The notes under the pieces were generated by a model. That model had not been told where the DNA came from, made no database searches, and worked only from the letters and a program-made list of their open reading frames with translations. From positions 1 to 38,622 of the forward strand of contig NZ_SPOZ01000025.1 in NCBI RefSeq assembly GCF_004569635.1: 38,622 nucleotides of DNA. The letters are read 5' to 3'. Source of the DNA: Streptococcus sp. LYSM12 (GTDB lineage Bacteria > Bacillota > Bacilli > Lactobacillales > Streptococcaceae). Positions 1-8,042 of the stretch are shown piece after piece (position 1 is the stretch's first letter; every line of letters starts with the position of its first letter). Both the position numbers and the translations under genes were made by a program.

Positions 1-348
1 CAGGTGCGACACCACTGGTTCACAGCGATCGTGGGAGCCAGTATACTTCTAAAGCGTATCGATACTTTGCACGACAAGCTGGATTAACCTTATCCATGTC
101 TCGGGTTGGTAAATGTATTGATAACGCCCCAATCGAAAGTTTCTTTGGGCATTTCAAGACAGAAGCTTATCACCTGAAGAAATATAAGACCTATGATGAG
201 CTCGTCACAGACATCGAACACTATATTGAGTTTTACAATACACGACGCTATCAGACCAAATTAAATAACCTGACTCCTATAGAATTCAGGAATCAGGTTG
301 CTTAATATCTTTTATTATTTGACTGTCTACTTGACAGGGAGCCGTTCA
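1..348 (+). mobile_element. IS3-family insertion sequence, 3' part
   Basis: This is the right-hand part of an IS3-family element, cut by the start of the window. It carries the C-terminal end of the transposase, a short A+T-rich tail, and a right end reading CTTGACAGGGAGCCGTTCA. The boundary at 348 is set by comparison with the inverted copy at 38498-38622, where the identity begins at the mirror position (TGAACGGCTCCC). Only 25 bases separate this end from the scrK stop codon. No target duplication can be tested because the left end is outside the window. Confidence 0.88.
3..305 (+). CDS. IS3-family transposase (OrfB), C-terminal fragment
   Basis: The open frame runs in from the window edge, so this is the last 100 residues of a DDE transposase. 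The second catalytic Asp lies in the motif HSDRGSQY near the start. The catalytic Glu lies in the typical IS3 motif NAPIESFFGHFKTE. The tail YNTRRYQTKLNNLTPIEF is the usual IS150/IS861-group C-terminus. An internal ATG at 96 is not the start, since conserved sequence continues upstream of it. The protein would cut and join IS ends as a DDE recombinase. Whether the full copy is active cannot be judged from this piece. Confidence 0.88.
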   Translation, partial: GATPLVHSDRGSQYTSKAYRYFARQAGLTLSMSRVGKCIDNAPIESFFGHFKTEAYHLKKYKTYDELVTDIEHYIEFYNTRRYQTKLNNLTPIEFRNQVA

Positions 349-373
349 TCTCGTCTAGCTCTTTCGTATTATT

Positions 374-1255
374 TTATTTCTCGGACACTTGTTTTGCCAA
401 AGCAAAGTTTCCGAGAGTTGCTGAGCCATTTTCTGCCACAGCAGGCGTCACAATGTACTCTGTTACATCTGGTGTTGGCACATAGCCATTCATCAAGGCT
501 GTAAATTTATCTCGCACACGCTTAAGCATGTGCTCTTGTCCCATCACACCACCACCAAAAACAATAACTTGCGGACGATACATCAAGGTCGCTTGTATCG
601 CAGCTTGGGCGATATAGTAGGCTTGAACATCCCACACATCAGCATGTTGCTCAATCAATTCACCACGTGTTCCTGTACGAGCTTCCAATGACGGACCAGC
701 TGCCAGCCCCTCTAAGCAACCCTTATGGAACGGACAAACACCCATAAATTCCTTTGCCACATCTTGCGGATGAAGCGCAACGTAAGTATGACCCGCTTCT
801 GTATGCCCAAGACCTCCAATAAATTGACCATTTTGGATAGCACCAGCTCCAATCCCTGTTCCAATAGTGTAGTAAGCGAGACTTCTCACACCTTTGCGAA
901 CAAGGGCTTCTCCAAAGGCAGAAGAATTCACATCCGTCGTAAAATAAAACGGAATCTTAAATTCTTTGGAAATCAAACCTAGCAGGTCTACATTGGCCCA
1001 ATGGGGTTTTGGTGTGGTCGTAATATAGCCATAGGTTGCAGAGTTTTGATCGATATCAATCGGTCCAAATGAACCGATAGCAATCCCTGCCAAGCGATCC
1101 TCATAACGCTTAAAAAATGCAACTGTCCGCTCAATGGTTTCATAAGGTGTGGTCGTTGGAAATTGTGTTTTTTCAATCACTTGGAAATGCTCATCTCCTA
1201 CCGCACAGACAAATTTTGTCCCCCCTGCTTCCAAACTGCCGTACAATTTTGTCAT
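374..1255 (-). CDS. scrK: Fructokinase, ROK family
   Basis: 293 residues, full length for a ROK-family sugar kinase. It should phosphorylate the fructose released when sucrose-6-phosphate is hydrolysed, feeding it to glycolysis in the cytoplasm. The N-terminal GSLEAGGTK phosphate-binding segment, the GTGIGAGAI glycine-rich ATP loop and the ROK zinc site (HTEAGH followed by CPFHKGCLEG) are all visible. The ATG at 1255 has a GGGAG ribosome site. It lies 92 bp downstream of scrA on the same strand, with a weak hairpin and its own extended -10 promoter between them. The specific fructokinase role rests on the scr neighbourhood; the family also holds glucokinases. Confidence 0.93.
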   Translation of the reverse strand: MTKLYGSLEAGGTKFVCAVGDEHFQVIEKTQFPTTTPYETIERTVAFFKRYEDRLAGIAIGSFGPIDIDQNSATYGYITTTPKPHWANVDLLGLISKEFKIPFYFTTDVNSSAFGEALVRKGVRSLAYYTIGTGIGAGAIQNGQFIGGLGHTEAGHTYVALHPQDVAKEFMGVCPFHKGCLEGLAAGPSLEARTGTRGELIEQHADVWDVQAYYIAQAAIQATLMYRPQVIVFGGGVMGQEHMLKRVRDKFTALMNGYVPTPDVTEYIVTPAVAENGSATLGNFALAKQVSEK

Positions 1256-1293
1256 CGTTGTTCTCCCTTTTTGAAATCGTTTTATTCCACTTC

Positions 1294-1302
1294 ATTATAT
1301 CA
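1294..1302 (-). promoter_or_regulatory. scrK promoter, extended -10
   Basis: On the minus strand the sequence TGATATAAT is a perfect TGnTATAAT extended -10 element, about 40 bp upstream of the scrK start. No good -35 hexamer is seen at 17 bp spacing. It follows the scrA terminator hairpin, so scrK can be made separately from scrA. Confidence 0.6.
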
Positions 1303-1318
1303 TAGTTTAAGACGTAAG

Positions 1319-1340
1319 AAAAAGGCTAAATGCCTTTTTT
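1319..1340 (-). terminator. Short terminator hairpin after scrA
   Basis: Stem AAAAAGGC / GCCTTTTT with a 5-base loop, followed on the minus strand by T residues. It lies 8 bp past the scrA stop and before the scrK promoter. The GC core is only 3 bp, so readthrough into scrK is likely. Confidence 0.5.
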
Positions 1341-1347
1341 CTATGGA

Positions 1348-3231
1348 TTATTTTGCAATTTTGATAAAGACGTCACCATGGGTAACTGTTCCGCTTGCAA
1401 GTGCCTCGACTGCCACAAAATCTGCTGTATTGGTCACAATAACCATGGTAGTGTCATCCAGACCTGCAGCTGCAATTTTACTTGCATCAAATTTCGCAAG
1501 CGGTGTACCTGCGGACACTGTATCTCCTACTGCGACCAATTTTTCAAATCCATCTCCGTCCATTGATACAGTATCAATACCGATGTGGATTAAGATTTCA
1601 GCCCCGCTTGCTGTTTTCAAGCCATATGCATGACCCGTGTCAAAAGCAATCGTGATTTCTGCATCTGCTGGCGCATACACAACACCCTCAGACGGTTTTA
1701 CAGCAAGGCCCTGCCCCATTGCACCTGAGGAAAAGACAGGATCATTGACATTTTCAAGTGCAACAACCTCACCTGAAAGAGGGGAAAGAAGTGTCTCTTC
1801 ACCGATTAGGCCTGTCTCGGCTGCTTTCGTCAATTCTACCGTCGCTGTTGCTTCAGACTGTGCAGCAGTAGCTACTTCTTCATCTTCAAATCCGAACATG
1901 TAAGTAAGACTGAAACCTATAACAAATGATACTGCAACCATAAGAAGGTAGGAGATAAGCTGACCATTGCCAACATAGAAAGATATTCCTGGAATAATTG
2001 TAAGCCCCATGCCTTCCCCAGCAAGACCTAAAAGCGAAGCAAGGGCACCACCGATTGCACCAGCAATCAACGAAAGAACAAACGGCTTACGGAAGCGTAA
2101 ATTAATACCGAAAATCGCTGGCTCAGTTATACCTAAAAAGGCAGAAAGTGCAGCTGGAAAAGCAAGAGCTTTCAATTTTGGATTTTTGGTCTTCACACCA
2201 ACTGCGACTGTTGCAGCACCTTGCGCTGTCATGGCTGCGGTAATGATAGCGTTAAATGGGTTAGCTCCAGTTGCTACCAGCTGAGCCTCCAAAAAGTTGA
2301 AGATATGGTGTACTCCAGACACTACGATTACTTGGTGAACACCACCAAGTACGAAACCACCCAACCCAAATGGCAGGTTCAAAATCGCTTGTGTGCCCAT
2401 TAAAATATAGTTTTCAACTACGTGGAAGACTGGACCAATTACAAACAAGCCAAGGATAGACATCACAAAAAGAGTCACAAACGGTGTTAGCAAGAGGTCA
2501 AGCACTTCTGGGACAACCTTACGGACGACCCTTTCAAATTTAGCGCCAATAATACCAATGATAAAGGCTGGGAGCACTGAACCTTGTAAACCAACGACCG
2601 GAATAAAGCCGAAAAACATCTTTGGTGTCACATCGCCACCTGAGGCAACATCCCAGGCATTCGGTAACTGACCCGCAATGAGCATCATTCCAAGGACAAT
2701 ACCGATTGTTTGGTTTCCACCAAATACACGGAAAGTTGACCATACAACAAGGGCTGGAAGCACGATAAAAGCTGTATCAGTTAAAATTTCAGAATAAACA
2801 GCCAAGTCCCCTGGGAGCTCAATTCCCCATGTTTTCAGTAATCCACGCAAACCCATGAACAAACCGGTCGCTACAATCGCTGGAATGATAGGAACAAAGA
2901 CATCACCAAAGGTACGGATTGCACGTTGAAAAGCATTTCCTTGTTTAGCAACCTCCGCTTTCATCTCATCTTTTGAAGACGTGGGTAAACCAAGCGCCAC
3001 TACTTCATCGTATATTTTATTGACTGTACCAGTACCAAAGATGATTTGGTATTGACCTGAGTTAAAGAACGCACCTTGTACTTTTTCAATCGCTTCTACA
3101 GTATCCTTATTGATTTTTCCCTCATCAACAACCATGACACGAAGGCGCGTCGCACAATGGGCAACACTTCTGACATTATCACGACCACCTAGGGCATCAA
3201 TGACTTTTTTTGCAATCTCTGTATTGTTCAT
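1348..3231 (-). CDS. scrA: Sucrose-specific PTS transporter EIIBCA
   Basis: 627-residue sucrose permease of the PTS glucose superfamily. It imports sucrose while phosphorylating it to sucrose-6-phosphate. The domain order is EIIB (about residues 1-90, phospho-Cys26 in the motif HCATRLRV), EIIC (about 105-450, with repeated membrane helices and the GITEPAIFG motif), then EIIA (about 480-627, with His549 in LIHIGIDTV and a second active-site His near 534). Having its own EIIA means it needs only HPr from the general PTS. The start at 3231 has an AAGGAGA ribosome site. It is transcribed away from scrB, from a shared control region with LacI-type operators. Confidence 0.96.
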   Translation of the reverse strand: MNNTEIAKKVIDALGGRDNVRSVAHCATRLRVMVVDEGKINKDTVEAIEKVQGAFFNSGQYQIIFGTGTVNKIYDEVVALGLPTSSKDEMKAEVAKQGNAFQRAIRTFGDVFVPIIPAIVATGLFMGLRGLLKTWGIELPGDLAVYSEILTDTAFIVLPALVVWSTFRVFGGNQTIGIVLGMMLIAGQLPNAWDVASGGDVTPKMFFGFIPVVGLQGSVLPAFIIGIIGAKFERVVRKVVPEVLDLLLTPFVTLFVMSILGLFVIGPVFHVVENYILMGTQAILNLPFGLGGFVLGGVHQVIVVSGVHHIFNFLEAQLVATGANPFNAIITAAMTAQGAATVAVGVKTKNPKLKALAFPAALSAFLGITEPAIFGINLRFRKPFVLSLIAGAIGGALASLLGLAGEGMGLTIIPGISFYVGNGQLISYLLMVAVSFVIGFSLTYMFGFEDEEVATAAQSEATATVELTKAAETGLIGEETLLSPLSGEVVALENVNDPVFSSGAMGQGLAVKPSEGVVYAPADAEITIAFDTGHAYGLKTASGAEILIHIGIDTVSMDGDGFEKLVAVGDTVSAGTPLAKFDASKIAAAGLDDTTMVIVTNTADFVAVEALASGTVTHGDVFIKIAK

Positions 3232-3261
3232 CTTGCAAAAATCTCCTTATATTTTCATTTT

Positions 3262-3331
3262 TGAAAGCATTTTCAAACTTTCTATGTTTTTTTATTATAC
3301 CATTTTTGAAAAATATGTCAAACGCTTGACA
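3262..3331 (-). promoter_or_regulatory. scrA promoter with operator palindromes
   Basis: On the minus strand TTGACA (3316-3321), a 16 bp spacer and TGGTATAAT (hexamer 3294-3299) form a strong promoter. Two palindromes overlap it. TGTCAAACGCTTGACA at 3316-3331 covers the -35. TGAAAGCATTTTCA at 3262-3275 sits just downstream of the start point, inside a 7-bp perfect inverted repeat. The second also resembles a CcpA cre site with one core mismatch. Both suit ScrR (LacI family), encoded nearby; which protein binds which is inference. Confidence 0.75.
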
Positions 3332-3375
3332 TAAATTTTTATCATCTTCAGATTTACACAGAAAAACCTTGCTTT

Positions 3376-3405
3376 TTGACAAGCAAACGTTTACTATATT
3401 ACTAT
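3376..3405 (+). promoter_or_regulatory. scrB promoter with LacI-type operator in the spacer
   Basis: TTGACA (3376-3381), 18 bp, then TACTAT (3400-3405). The spacer holds GCAAACGTTTAC (3383-3394), a palindrome centred on CG, as expected for a LacI-family operator. A repressor there would block polymerase directly. The transcript then reads through a full 107-bp-type repeat element before reaching scrB. Confidence 0.65.
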
Positions 3406-3429
3406 AACTATCGAAAGAAATGCGTACAG

Positions 3430-3535
3430 TATAGTCGTTTAGTCTATCTTTTATTACTTCGTTCACTCGCTTTACCGTACTCTAAGTACAGCCTGCAGCT
3501 CGTTGCCTAGTACTAAAAGCAAACTAAAAGACTCC
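3430..3535 (+). repeat. TA-flanked inverted-repeat element, copy A (scrB leader)
   Basis: One copy of the dispersed MITE-like element. It starts TATAGTCGTTTAG and ends CTAAAAGACT (inverted match to the start). The interior carries the shared TTCGTTCACTCGC and GTTGCCTAGTACTA blocks. It lies wholly between the scrB promoter and the scrB ribosome site, so it is part of the scrB 5' leader. The right TATA end is degenerate. Confidence 0.85.
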
Positions 3536-3553
3536 AGTACAAAAGGAGAATCT

Positions 3554-5008
3554 ATGGCTTTCACAACTGAAGAACGCTACCGTGCCTATGCAGACTGGTC
3601 AGCAGACTACATCGAAACAATTAAAAAAAATACCGAAAGCTCCCCTTGGAGAACCAACTACCACATCGAACCACCACATGGTCTCTTAAATGATCCGAAC
3701 GGCTTTTCCTACTTTAATGGAAAATGGAACCTCTTCTACCAATATTTCCCATTCGGTGCCGCTCATGGTTTAAAATCGTGGGTTCACACCGAGTCAACCG
3801 ATCTGGTCCATTTTAAACCGACAGGCACCATGGTCTACCCTGACACTTCACTCGACAGCCACGGTGCCTACTCTGGCTCTGCCATCCAGTTTGACGATAA
3901 ACTCTTTCTTTTTTATACAGGAAACGTCCGCGATGAAAACTGGACCCGCCACCCCTACCAAATCGGTGCTCTCATGGACGCAAATGGAGAAATCCAAAAA
4001 ATAGATAAGGTCTTAATTAACCAACCTAGCGATACAACCGACCACTTCCGAGATCCACAGATTTTCAAATTTAAAGGTGATTACTATACCATTGTCGGTG
4101 GACAAAATCTAAATAAAAAGGGCATTATCAAGCTCTATAAAGCAGTTGACCATGACTATCTCAACTGGAAATATATCGGTGATTTACAGTTTGACAATGA
4201 CCTAACTGCCTACATGATGGAGTGCCCAAATCTCGTCTTTATCGATGAAAAACCTGTCTTACTCTATTGTCCGCAGGGGCTTGACAAGGCTGTCCTTGAT
4301 TATGGCAATATCTATCCAAATGTGTATAAAATTGGTCAGTCTTTTGATACTGATACAGCTAGCCTAGGCAATCCAAGTCCCATTGAGCAATTAGACTACG
4401 GATTTGAATGCTATGCAACGCAGGCTTTCAACGATCCTTGCGGGCGAGCGCTTGCAATCAGTTGGCTTGCCTTACCAGATGTAACATATCCGACAGACAG
4501 CTATGACTACCAAGGATGCCTCTCTCTGGTCAAAGAATTAACCATTAAAGATGGCAAGCTTCTCCAATACCCCGTTGAAGCCCTCTCAAGCCTCCGAACA
4601 GATTCTCAACCCTTTGCAGAAAAGGCTGAAACCAATAATGTCTACGAATTAGAATTGACTGTTGAATCAGACAGCAGATTAGAGTTGGTCCTTTTTGCAG
4701 ACGCTAACGGACACGGACTAAAACTCACTATTGACCCTGCAGGCGAACGCATTGTTCTAGACCGCAAAGACTGTGGAGAAGCTTTTGCCCTAGACTTTGG
4801 TACACAACGCCATTGTCAGATTGATCATCAACCTACAACCGCCAATATCTTCATTGACAAGTCTGTCTTTGAAATTTTCATCAATAAAGGAGAAAAAGTA
4901 TTTTCTGGACGTGTCTTCCCACGGCAAGACCAAACTGGTATCAAAATTCTAAAAGGTCAGGCAACTGGAAATTACTACCCATTAGATTATGGTCGCAAAA
5001 CTTACTGA
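3554..5008 (+). CDS. scrB: Sucrose-6-phosphate hydrolase, GH32
   Basis: 484-residue cytoplasmic GH32 enzyme that splits sucrose-6-phosphate into glucose-6-phosphate and fructose. The catalytic set is visible: nucleophile Asp47 in HGLLNDPNGF, the RDP motif (166-168) that stabilises the transition state, and acid/base Glu223 in ECPNL. The C-terminal quarter is the usual beta-sandwich. I start it at ATG 3554, 6 bases after AAAGGAG. An upstream in-frame TTG at 3503 lies inside the repeat element and would add unrelated residues. The end overlaps scrR by 20 bp, so the two are probably translationally coupled. Length is normal for the family. Confidence 0.96.
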   Translation: MAFTTEERYRAYADWSADYIETIKKNTESSPWRTNYHIEPPHGLLNDPNGFSYFNGKWNLFYQYFPFGAAHGLKSWVHTESTDLVHFKPTGTMVYPDTSLDSHGAYSGSAIQFDDKLFLFYTGNVRDENWTRHPYQIGALMDANGEIQKIDKVLINQPSDTTDHFRDPQIFKFKGDYYTIVGGQNLNKKGIIKLYKAVDHDYLNWKYIGDLQFDNDLTAYMMECPNLVFIDEKPVLLYCPQGLDKAVLDYGNIYPNVYKIGQSFDTDTASLGNPSPIEQLDYGFECYATQAFNDPCGRALAISWLALPDVTYPTDSYDYQGCLSLVKELTIKDGKLLQYPVEALSSLRTDSQPFAEKAETNNVYELELTVESDSRLELVLFADANGHGLKLTIDPAGERIVLDRKDCGEAFALDFGTQRHCQIDHQPTTANIFIDKSVFEIFINKGEKVFSGRVFPRQDQTGIKILKGQATGNYYPLDYGRKTY

Positions 5009-5951
5009 TGTCGCAAAACTTGCAGGAGTTAGCCCCACGACTGTCTCCCGTGTCATTAACAAAAAGGGCTATCTATCTGAGAAAACCATTAAAAAAGTTA
5101 CCGATGCCATGCGAGAATTGGGCTACAAACCCAACAATTTCGCTCGGGGCTTACAGGGAAAATCTGCCAAACTGGTCGGCCTCATCTTTCCTACTATTAG
5201 CAATCTCTTCTATGCAGAATTGATCGAACATCTGGAAAAAGAATTGTTCAACCGAGGTTACAAGGCTATTATCTGTAACAGCCAGCATGATTCTGCAAAA
5301 GAGCGGGAATACCTAGAGATGCTCACAGCCAATCAGGTAGATGGCATCATCTCTGGTAGCCACAATTTGGGAATCAAAGACTATGACCGCGTGTCTGCAC
5401 CAATTATTGCCTTTGACCGAAATTTATCCCCATCAACACCTATCGTTTCATCAGACAACTACAGCGGTGGGGTACTAGCAGCCAAAACCTTAGAAAAAGC
5501 AGGATGCAAACAGCCGGTTATGATTACAGGAAATGATGATTCTAATTCTCCGACTGGTCTGCGTCAGACGGGATTTTCTAGTGTCTTTCCACAAGCTGAA
5601 ATCTACCATGTTTCGAGTGACTTCTCACCTGTACGCAAGGAGATGGAAATCAGAACCATCCTCCAAACAAGCCGGGCAGACGGAATGTTCATCTCAGGAG
5701 ATTTGACTGCTATACTTGTCTGGAATATCGCTCAGTCCCTAGGGCTATCTGTTCCCAAAGACCTCAAGCTCATCGGCTATGATGGAACCTACTTTATCGA
5801 GTCACACTATCCCCAGCTGACCACAATCAAGCAACCCTTGCAAGATATTGCCATTCTCATGGTTGACCTCCTCATTCAAAAAATCAAAGGAGCAACTCTT
5901 GAGCCCCATTATACTCTCCCAATCAGCCTCTTAGCAGGTCGAAGCATCTAA
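4989..5951 (+). CDS. scrR: Sucrose operon repressor, LacI family
   Basis: 320-residue LacI/GalR-type repressor. The N-terminal helix-turn-helix is LTDVAKLAGVSPTTVSRVIN (residues about 5-24), followed by a hinge and a periplasmic-binding-protein-like sugar sensor. Start ATG 4989 lies inside the end of scrB. Being co-transcribed with scrB and beside three LacI-type palindromes (3262-3275, 3316-3331, 3382-3395), it most likely represses scrA and scrB, and hence itself. The effector is unknown from sequence; fructose or sucrose-6-phosphate-type inducers are usual in this family. A strong terminator follows. Confidence 0.93.
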   Translation: MVAKLTDVAKLAGVSPTTVSRVINKKGYLSEKTIKKVTDAMRELGYKPNNFARGLQGKSAKLVGLIFPTISNLFYAELIEHLEKELFNRGYKAIICNSQHDSAKEREYLEMLTANQVDGIISGSHNLGIKDYDRVSAPIIAFDRNLSPSTPIVSSDNYSGGVLAAKTLEKAGCKQPVMITGNDDSNSPTGLRQTGFSSVFPQAEIYHVSSDFSPVRKEMEIRTILQTSRADGMFISGDLTAILVWNIAQSLGLSVPKDLKLIGYDGTYFIESHYPQLTTIKQPLQDIAILMVDLLIQKIKGATLEPHYTLPISLLAGRSI

Positions 5952-6015
5952 AAACCTCCACCTAAACCGGAGGGCAATCAAGACTTCAACATCACGATTG
6001 CCCACCCTCTTTTAA

Positions 6016-6099
6016 CTTGGATACAAACAGATACTTGTATCCAAGCTGAAAAGCCTGGGTAAGACAGCTCTGTACTTGTCTTACCCAGGCTCTTTTTTA
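6016..6099 (+). terminator. scrR terminator preceded by a second hairpin
   Basis: The main terminator at 6052-6099 has a 14-bp stem (AGCCTGGGTAAGAC with its complement), a loop, and a CTTTTTT tail. Just before it, 6016-6045 forms an 11-bp perfect hairpin (CTTGGATACAA with its complement) without a T tail. Together they end the scrBR transcript before the nested repeats. Confidence 0.88.
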
Positions 6100-6102
6100 G
6101 GA

Positions 6103-6314
6103 TATAGTCATTCAGTTTATCTCTTATTACTTCGTTCACTCGCTTTGCTGTACTCTCGTACAACCTGTAGCTTGATGCCTAATATAGTATTGCGTTTATA
6201 TTTTTATTAATTCGTTCACTCATCTTGGCTGTATTCCAGTACTACCTGCGACTCGTTGCCTAGTACTAAAAATAAATGAAACAGCTATACTTAAAGGCAA
6301 GCTAAAAGACTATA
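6103..6314 (+). repeat. Inverted-repeat element copy B1, interrupted by copy B2
   Basis: The outer element begins TATAGTCATTCAG at 6103 and ends CTAAAAGACTATA at 6314. It is split after GCCTAATA by a second element. Removing the inner copy with one TA leaves 82 + 25 = 107 bp, the same length as an intact copy. The rejoined sequence (GCCTAATACTTAAAGG) matches the uninterrupted block GCCTAGTACTAAAAG in copy A. Confidence 0.9.
6183..6289 (+). repeat. Inverted-repeat element copy B2, nested in B1
   Basis: An intact 107-bp copy running TATAGTATTGCGTTTAT to ATAAATGAAACAGCTATA. It is bounded by TA on both sides and inserted within B1, so the TA is duplicated. This is direct sequence evidence that the element moves and targets TA. 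Confidence 0.92.
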
Positions 6315-6573
6315 GTCTCTCAAAATTCAATATCTAATTAGCAGAATGGTGAACAGTCAAGAGATGAGAATAGCCAAAGCTAGCCTCCTCTAAACCAACG
6401 CTAGTACGGAAGTTCAACAGGGGGGCATTCAACGGAAGAAGCTGATAGTTGACACGCATAGATTTCGGACCTTAGCTTTTAGACTTCTGTGGAACATACA
6501 AAAACTCCTCTTATTGTTTCTAGTGAATGTTTGTTTTTCACTGTCCACTATAAAGGGAGTATCGCAATAAGAT
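6315..6573. other. Non-coding stretch with an IS3-like end relic
   Basis: No gene is seen. Near the nusB end, on the minus strand, 6533-6566 reads TGCGATACTCCCTTTATAGT followed by GGACAGTGAAA. This resembles the end of the IS at the window edges (TGAACGGCTCCC then AAGTAGACAGTCAAA). It is probably a relic end of a related IS3-family element, 7 bp from the nusB stop. The rest shows no clear structure. Confidence 0.4.
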
Positions 6574-7005
6574 TTATCTTTCGTCTTTTCTGATAAATTG
6601 ACTCAAGACACCATTGATGAATTTTGCAGAAGCAGGATCTGAAAATTCCTTGGCTAACTCAATGGCCTCATTGACAGCTACACGATATGGTGTTTCTTCG
6701 AAATACAGGATCTCAAAAAGCCCCAAACGCATAATATTCTTATCAATCAAGGTTAAGCGTTCCAAGCTCCAACCTGCTTTCAAACGCGTCACTAATTGAG
6801 CATCAATCTCTTCTAGTAGGTCTGCTACTCCTGTGACTAGGTTCAGCAGAAAGAGGGGAAGCTCCACTTCTTGCTCTTCTTCAACGTCATAGAGATAGGC
6901 AAACTGAGCCGCTCGGACAGGCTCCTGACCAAATTCCAAAGAGACAATCGCCTGAAGAGCACATTGGCGCAAATAATGCCGTGATTCGTGTTGCTTATTC
7001 TTCAT
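6574..7005 (-). CDS. nusB: Transcription antitermination factor NusB
   Basis: 143 residues, normal for NusB. The protein joins NusE (S10) on boxA RNA to keep polymerase processive on rRNA operons. The all-helical pattern and the C-terminal block VAVNEAIELAKEFSDPASAKFINGVL are characteristic. It is last in an efp-yqhY-nusB run. Its start overlaps the end of yqhY by 11 bp, which points to coupled translation. No T-tailed hairpin is obvious right after the stop, where an IS-like end relic begins within 10 bp. Confidence 0.95.
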   Translation of the reverse strand: MKNKQHESRHYLRQCALQAIVSLEFGQEPVRAAQFAYLYDVEEEQEVELPLFLLNLVTGVADLLEEIDAQLVTRLKAGWSLERLTLIDKNIMRLGLFEILYFEETPYRVAVNEAIELAKEFSDPASAKFINGVLSQFIRKDER

Positions 7006-7387
7006 CTAAGAAATCCTCACCAAACAAGTCTTTTAAGTCTGGTTTGGGTGTCTTATCAGGTACAATACCATCTACGTGAATGTTAACCGTTTTTAGAACG
7101 ACATCCGCATAGTCGGCAACAGCTGTTTTCACTGCGCGCTGAATATTCATTGATACTGTCGGAACATTGACACCATATTCTAGGTAGACATAAATATCAG
7201 CTGTCACGTCCCCTGCTTCATCTGTCTGAAGATAGACACCACGATTTAAGGCAGTCTTTGATAAGCCATCTCTTACTTTTTTGTTGTGCAGCGAATGAAC
7301 ACCATCCACCTTAGCAGATGCAATTCCTGTAATCACCTCCAAAACACGAGGTGCAATAACGATTTCGCCTAAATTTTCTTTTGCCAT
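6995..7387 (-). CDS. yqhY: Asp23/Gls24 family envelope stress protein YqhY
   Basis: 130 residues with the Asp23/Gls24 fold: GEIVIAPRVLEVITGIAS at the N-terminus, then the conserved VYLEYGVNVPTVSMNIQRAV block. The acidic C-terminus (FGEDFLDEE) is typical of YqhY. The gene sits between efp and nusB as in most Firmicutes. Family members are linked to cell envelope and lipid homeostasis, but the molecular role is not settled. A second, distinct Asp23 protein (YloU type) is encoded at 26386-26751. The ribosome site GAAAGGA precedes the ATG. Confidence 0.9.
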   Translation of the reverse strand: MAKENLGEIVIAPRVLEVITGIASAKVDGVHSLHNKKVRDGLSKTALNRGVYLQTDEAGDVTADIYVYLEYGVNVPTVSMNIQRAVKTAVADYADVVLKTVNIHVDGIVPDKTPKPDLKDLFGEDFLDEE

Positions 7388-7414
7388 AAGAAATCCTTTC
7401 TAAGAGGAATGTGA

Positions 7415-7975
7415 TTAAGCACGTGATACGTATGTTCCCTCTGCTGTGTTGATGACCAATTTTTGACCCACTTCGATAAAATCTGGTACATTGACCACAA
7501 GACCTGTTTCCATAGTGGCAGGTTTTCCTGAACCAGTCACAGTCGCCCCCTTGATGGATGGTTGTGTTTCAGCAACCACCAATTCAACGGTTGTAGGAAC
7601 AGTTACACCAATCACTTCTGTTCCATAGAATTGAATTTTAACTTCCGAATTTTCAAGAATATAGAGCAATTCTTCCTGAACACTTGCTACTGGAATTTCA
7701 TACTGGTCAAACGATTCTGTGTCCATGAAATAAGCTGTTTCATCCATTTGGTAAAGATAGGTTGCTACACGTGTTTCGATAATTGCTTGCTCAAATTTTT
7801 CATCTGGACGATAGGTAGTATCAAAGGTTGAACCTGTACGAACATCGCGCAATTTCATACGCATAATCGTGTTTCCTTTACCTGGTTTGTGGTGGCTTGC
7901 GTCCAATACTCGGAGAAGTTTTCCATCCGGAGCAATAAATGTCATACCCGCTCTTAACTTACTTGCATCAATCAT
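7415..7975 (-). CDS. efp: Translation elongation factor P
   Basis: 186 residues, full length. EF-P binds between the P and E sites and relieves ribosome stalling at polyproline stretches. The KOW-like N-terminal domain carries the tip loop HHKPGKGN, whose lysine is the residue modified in many bacteria; no modification genes are seen here. Two OB-type domains follow, and the C-terminus has the typical [20 protein letters not shown] block. First gene of the efp-yqhY-nusB run, with a promoter in the gap to the peptidase gene. Confidence 0.96.
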   Translation of the reverse strand: MIDASKLRAGMTFIAPDGKLLRVLDASHHKPGKGNTIMRMKLRDVRTGSTFDTTYRPDEKFEQAIIETRVATYLYQMDETAYFMDTESFDQYEIPVASVQEELLYILENSEVKIQFYGTEVIGVTVPTTVELVVAETQPSIKGATVTGSGKPATMETGLVVNVPDFIEVGQKLVINTAEGTYVSRA

Positions 7976-8013
7976 GTCTATGATTACCTCTTCATTATTT
8001 TATTATTCGCTTT

Positions 8014-8042
8014 ATTCTATCACAAATTGTCTGATTTCTCAA
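8014..8042 (-). promoter_or_regulatory. efp operon promoter
   Basis: On the minus strand TTGAGA (8037-8042), 17 bp, then TGATAGAAT (hexamer TAGAAT at 8014-8019), an extended -10. The -35 overlaps the stop codon of the upstream peptidase gene. The leader to efp is about 30 nt. Confidence 0.65.

Noticed and set aside
3503..3553. TTG 3503 as the scrB start
   Set aside because: It lies inside the mobile repeat and lacks a ribosome site; ATG 3554 has AAAGGAG and gives the normal GH32 length.
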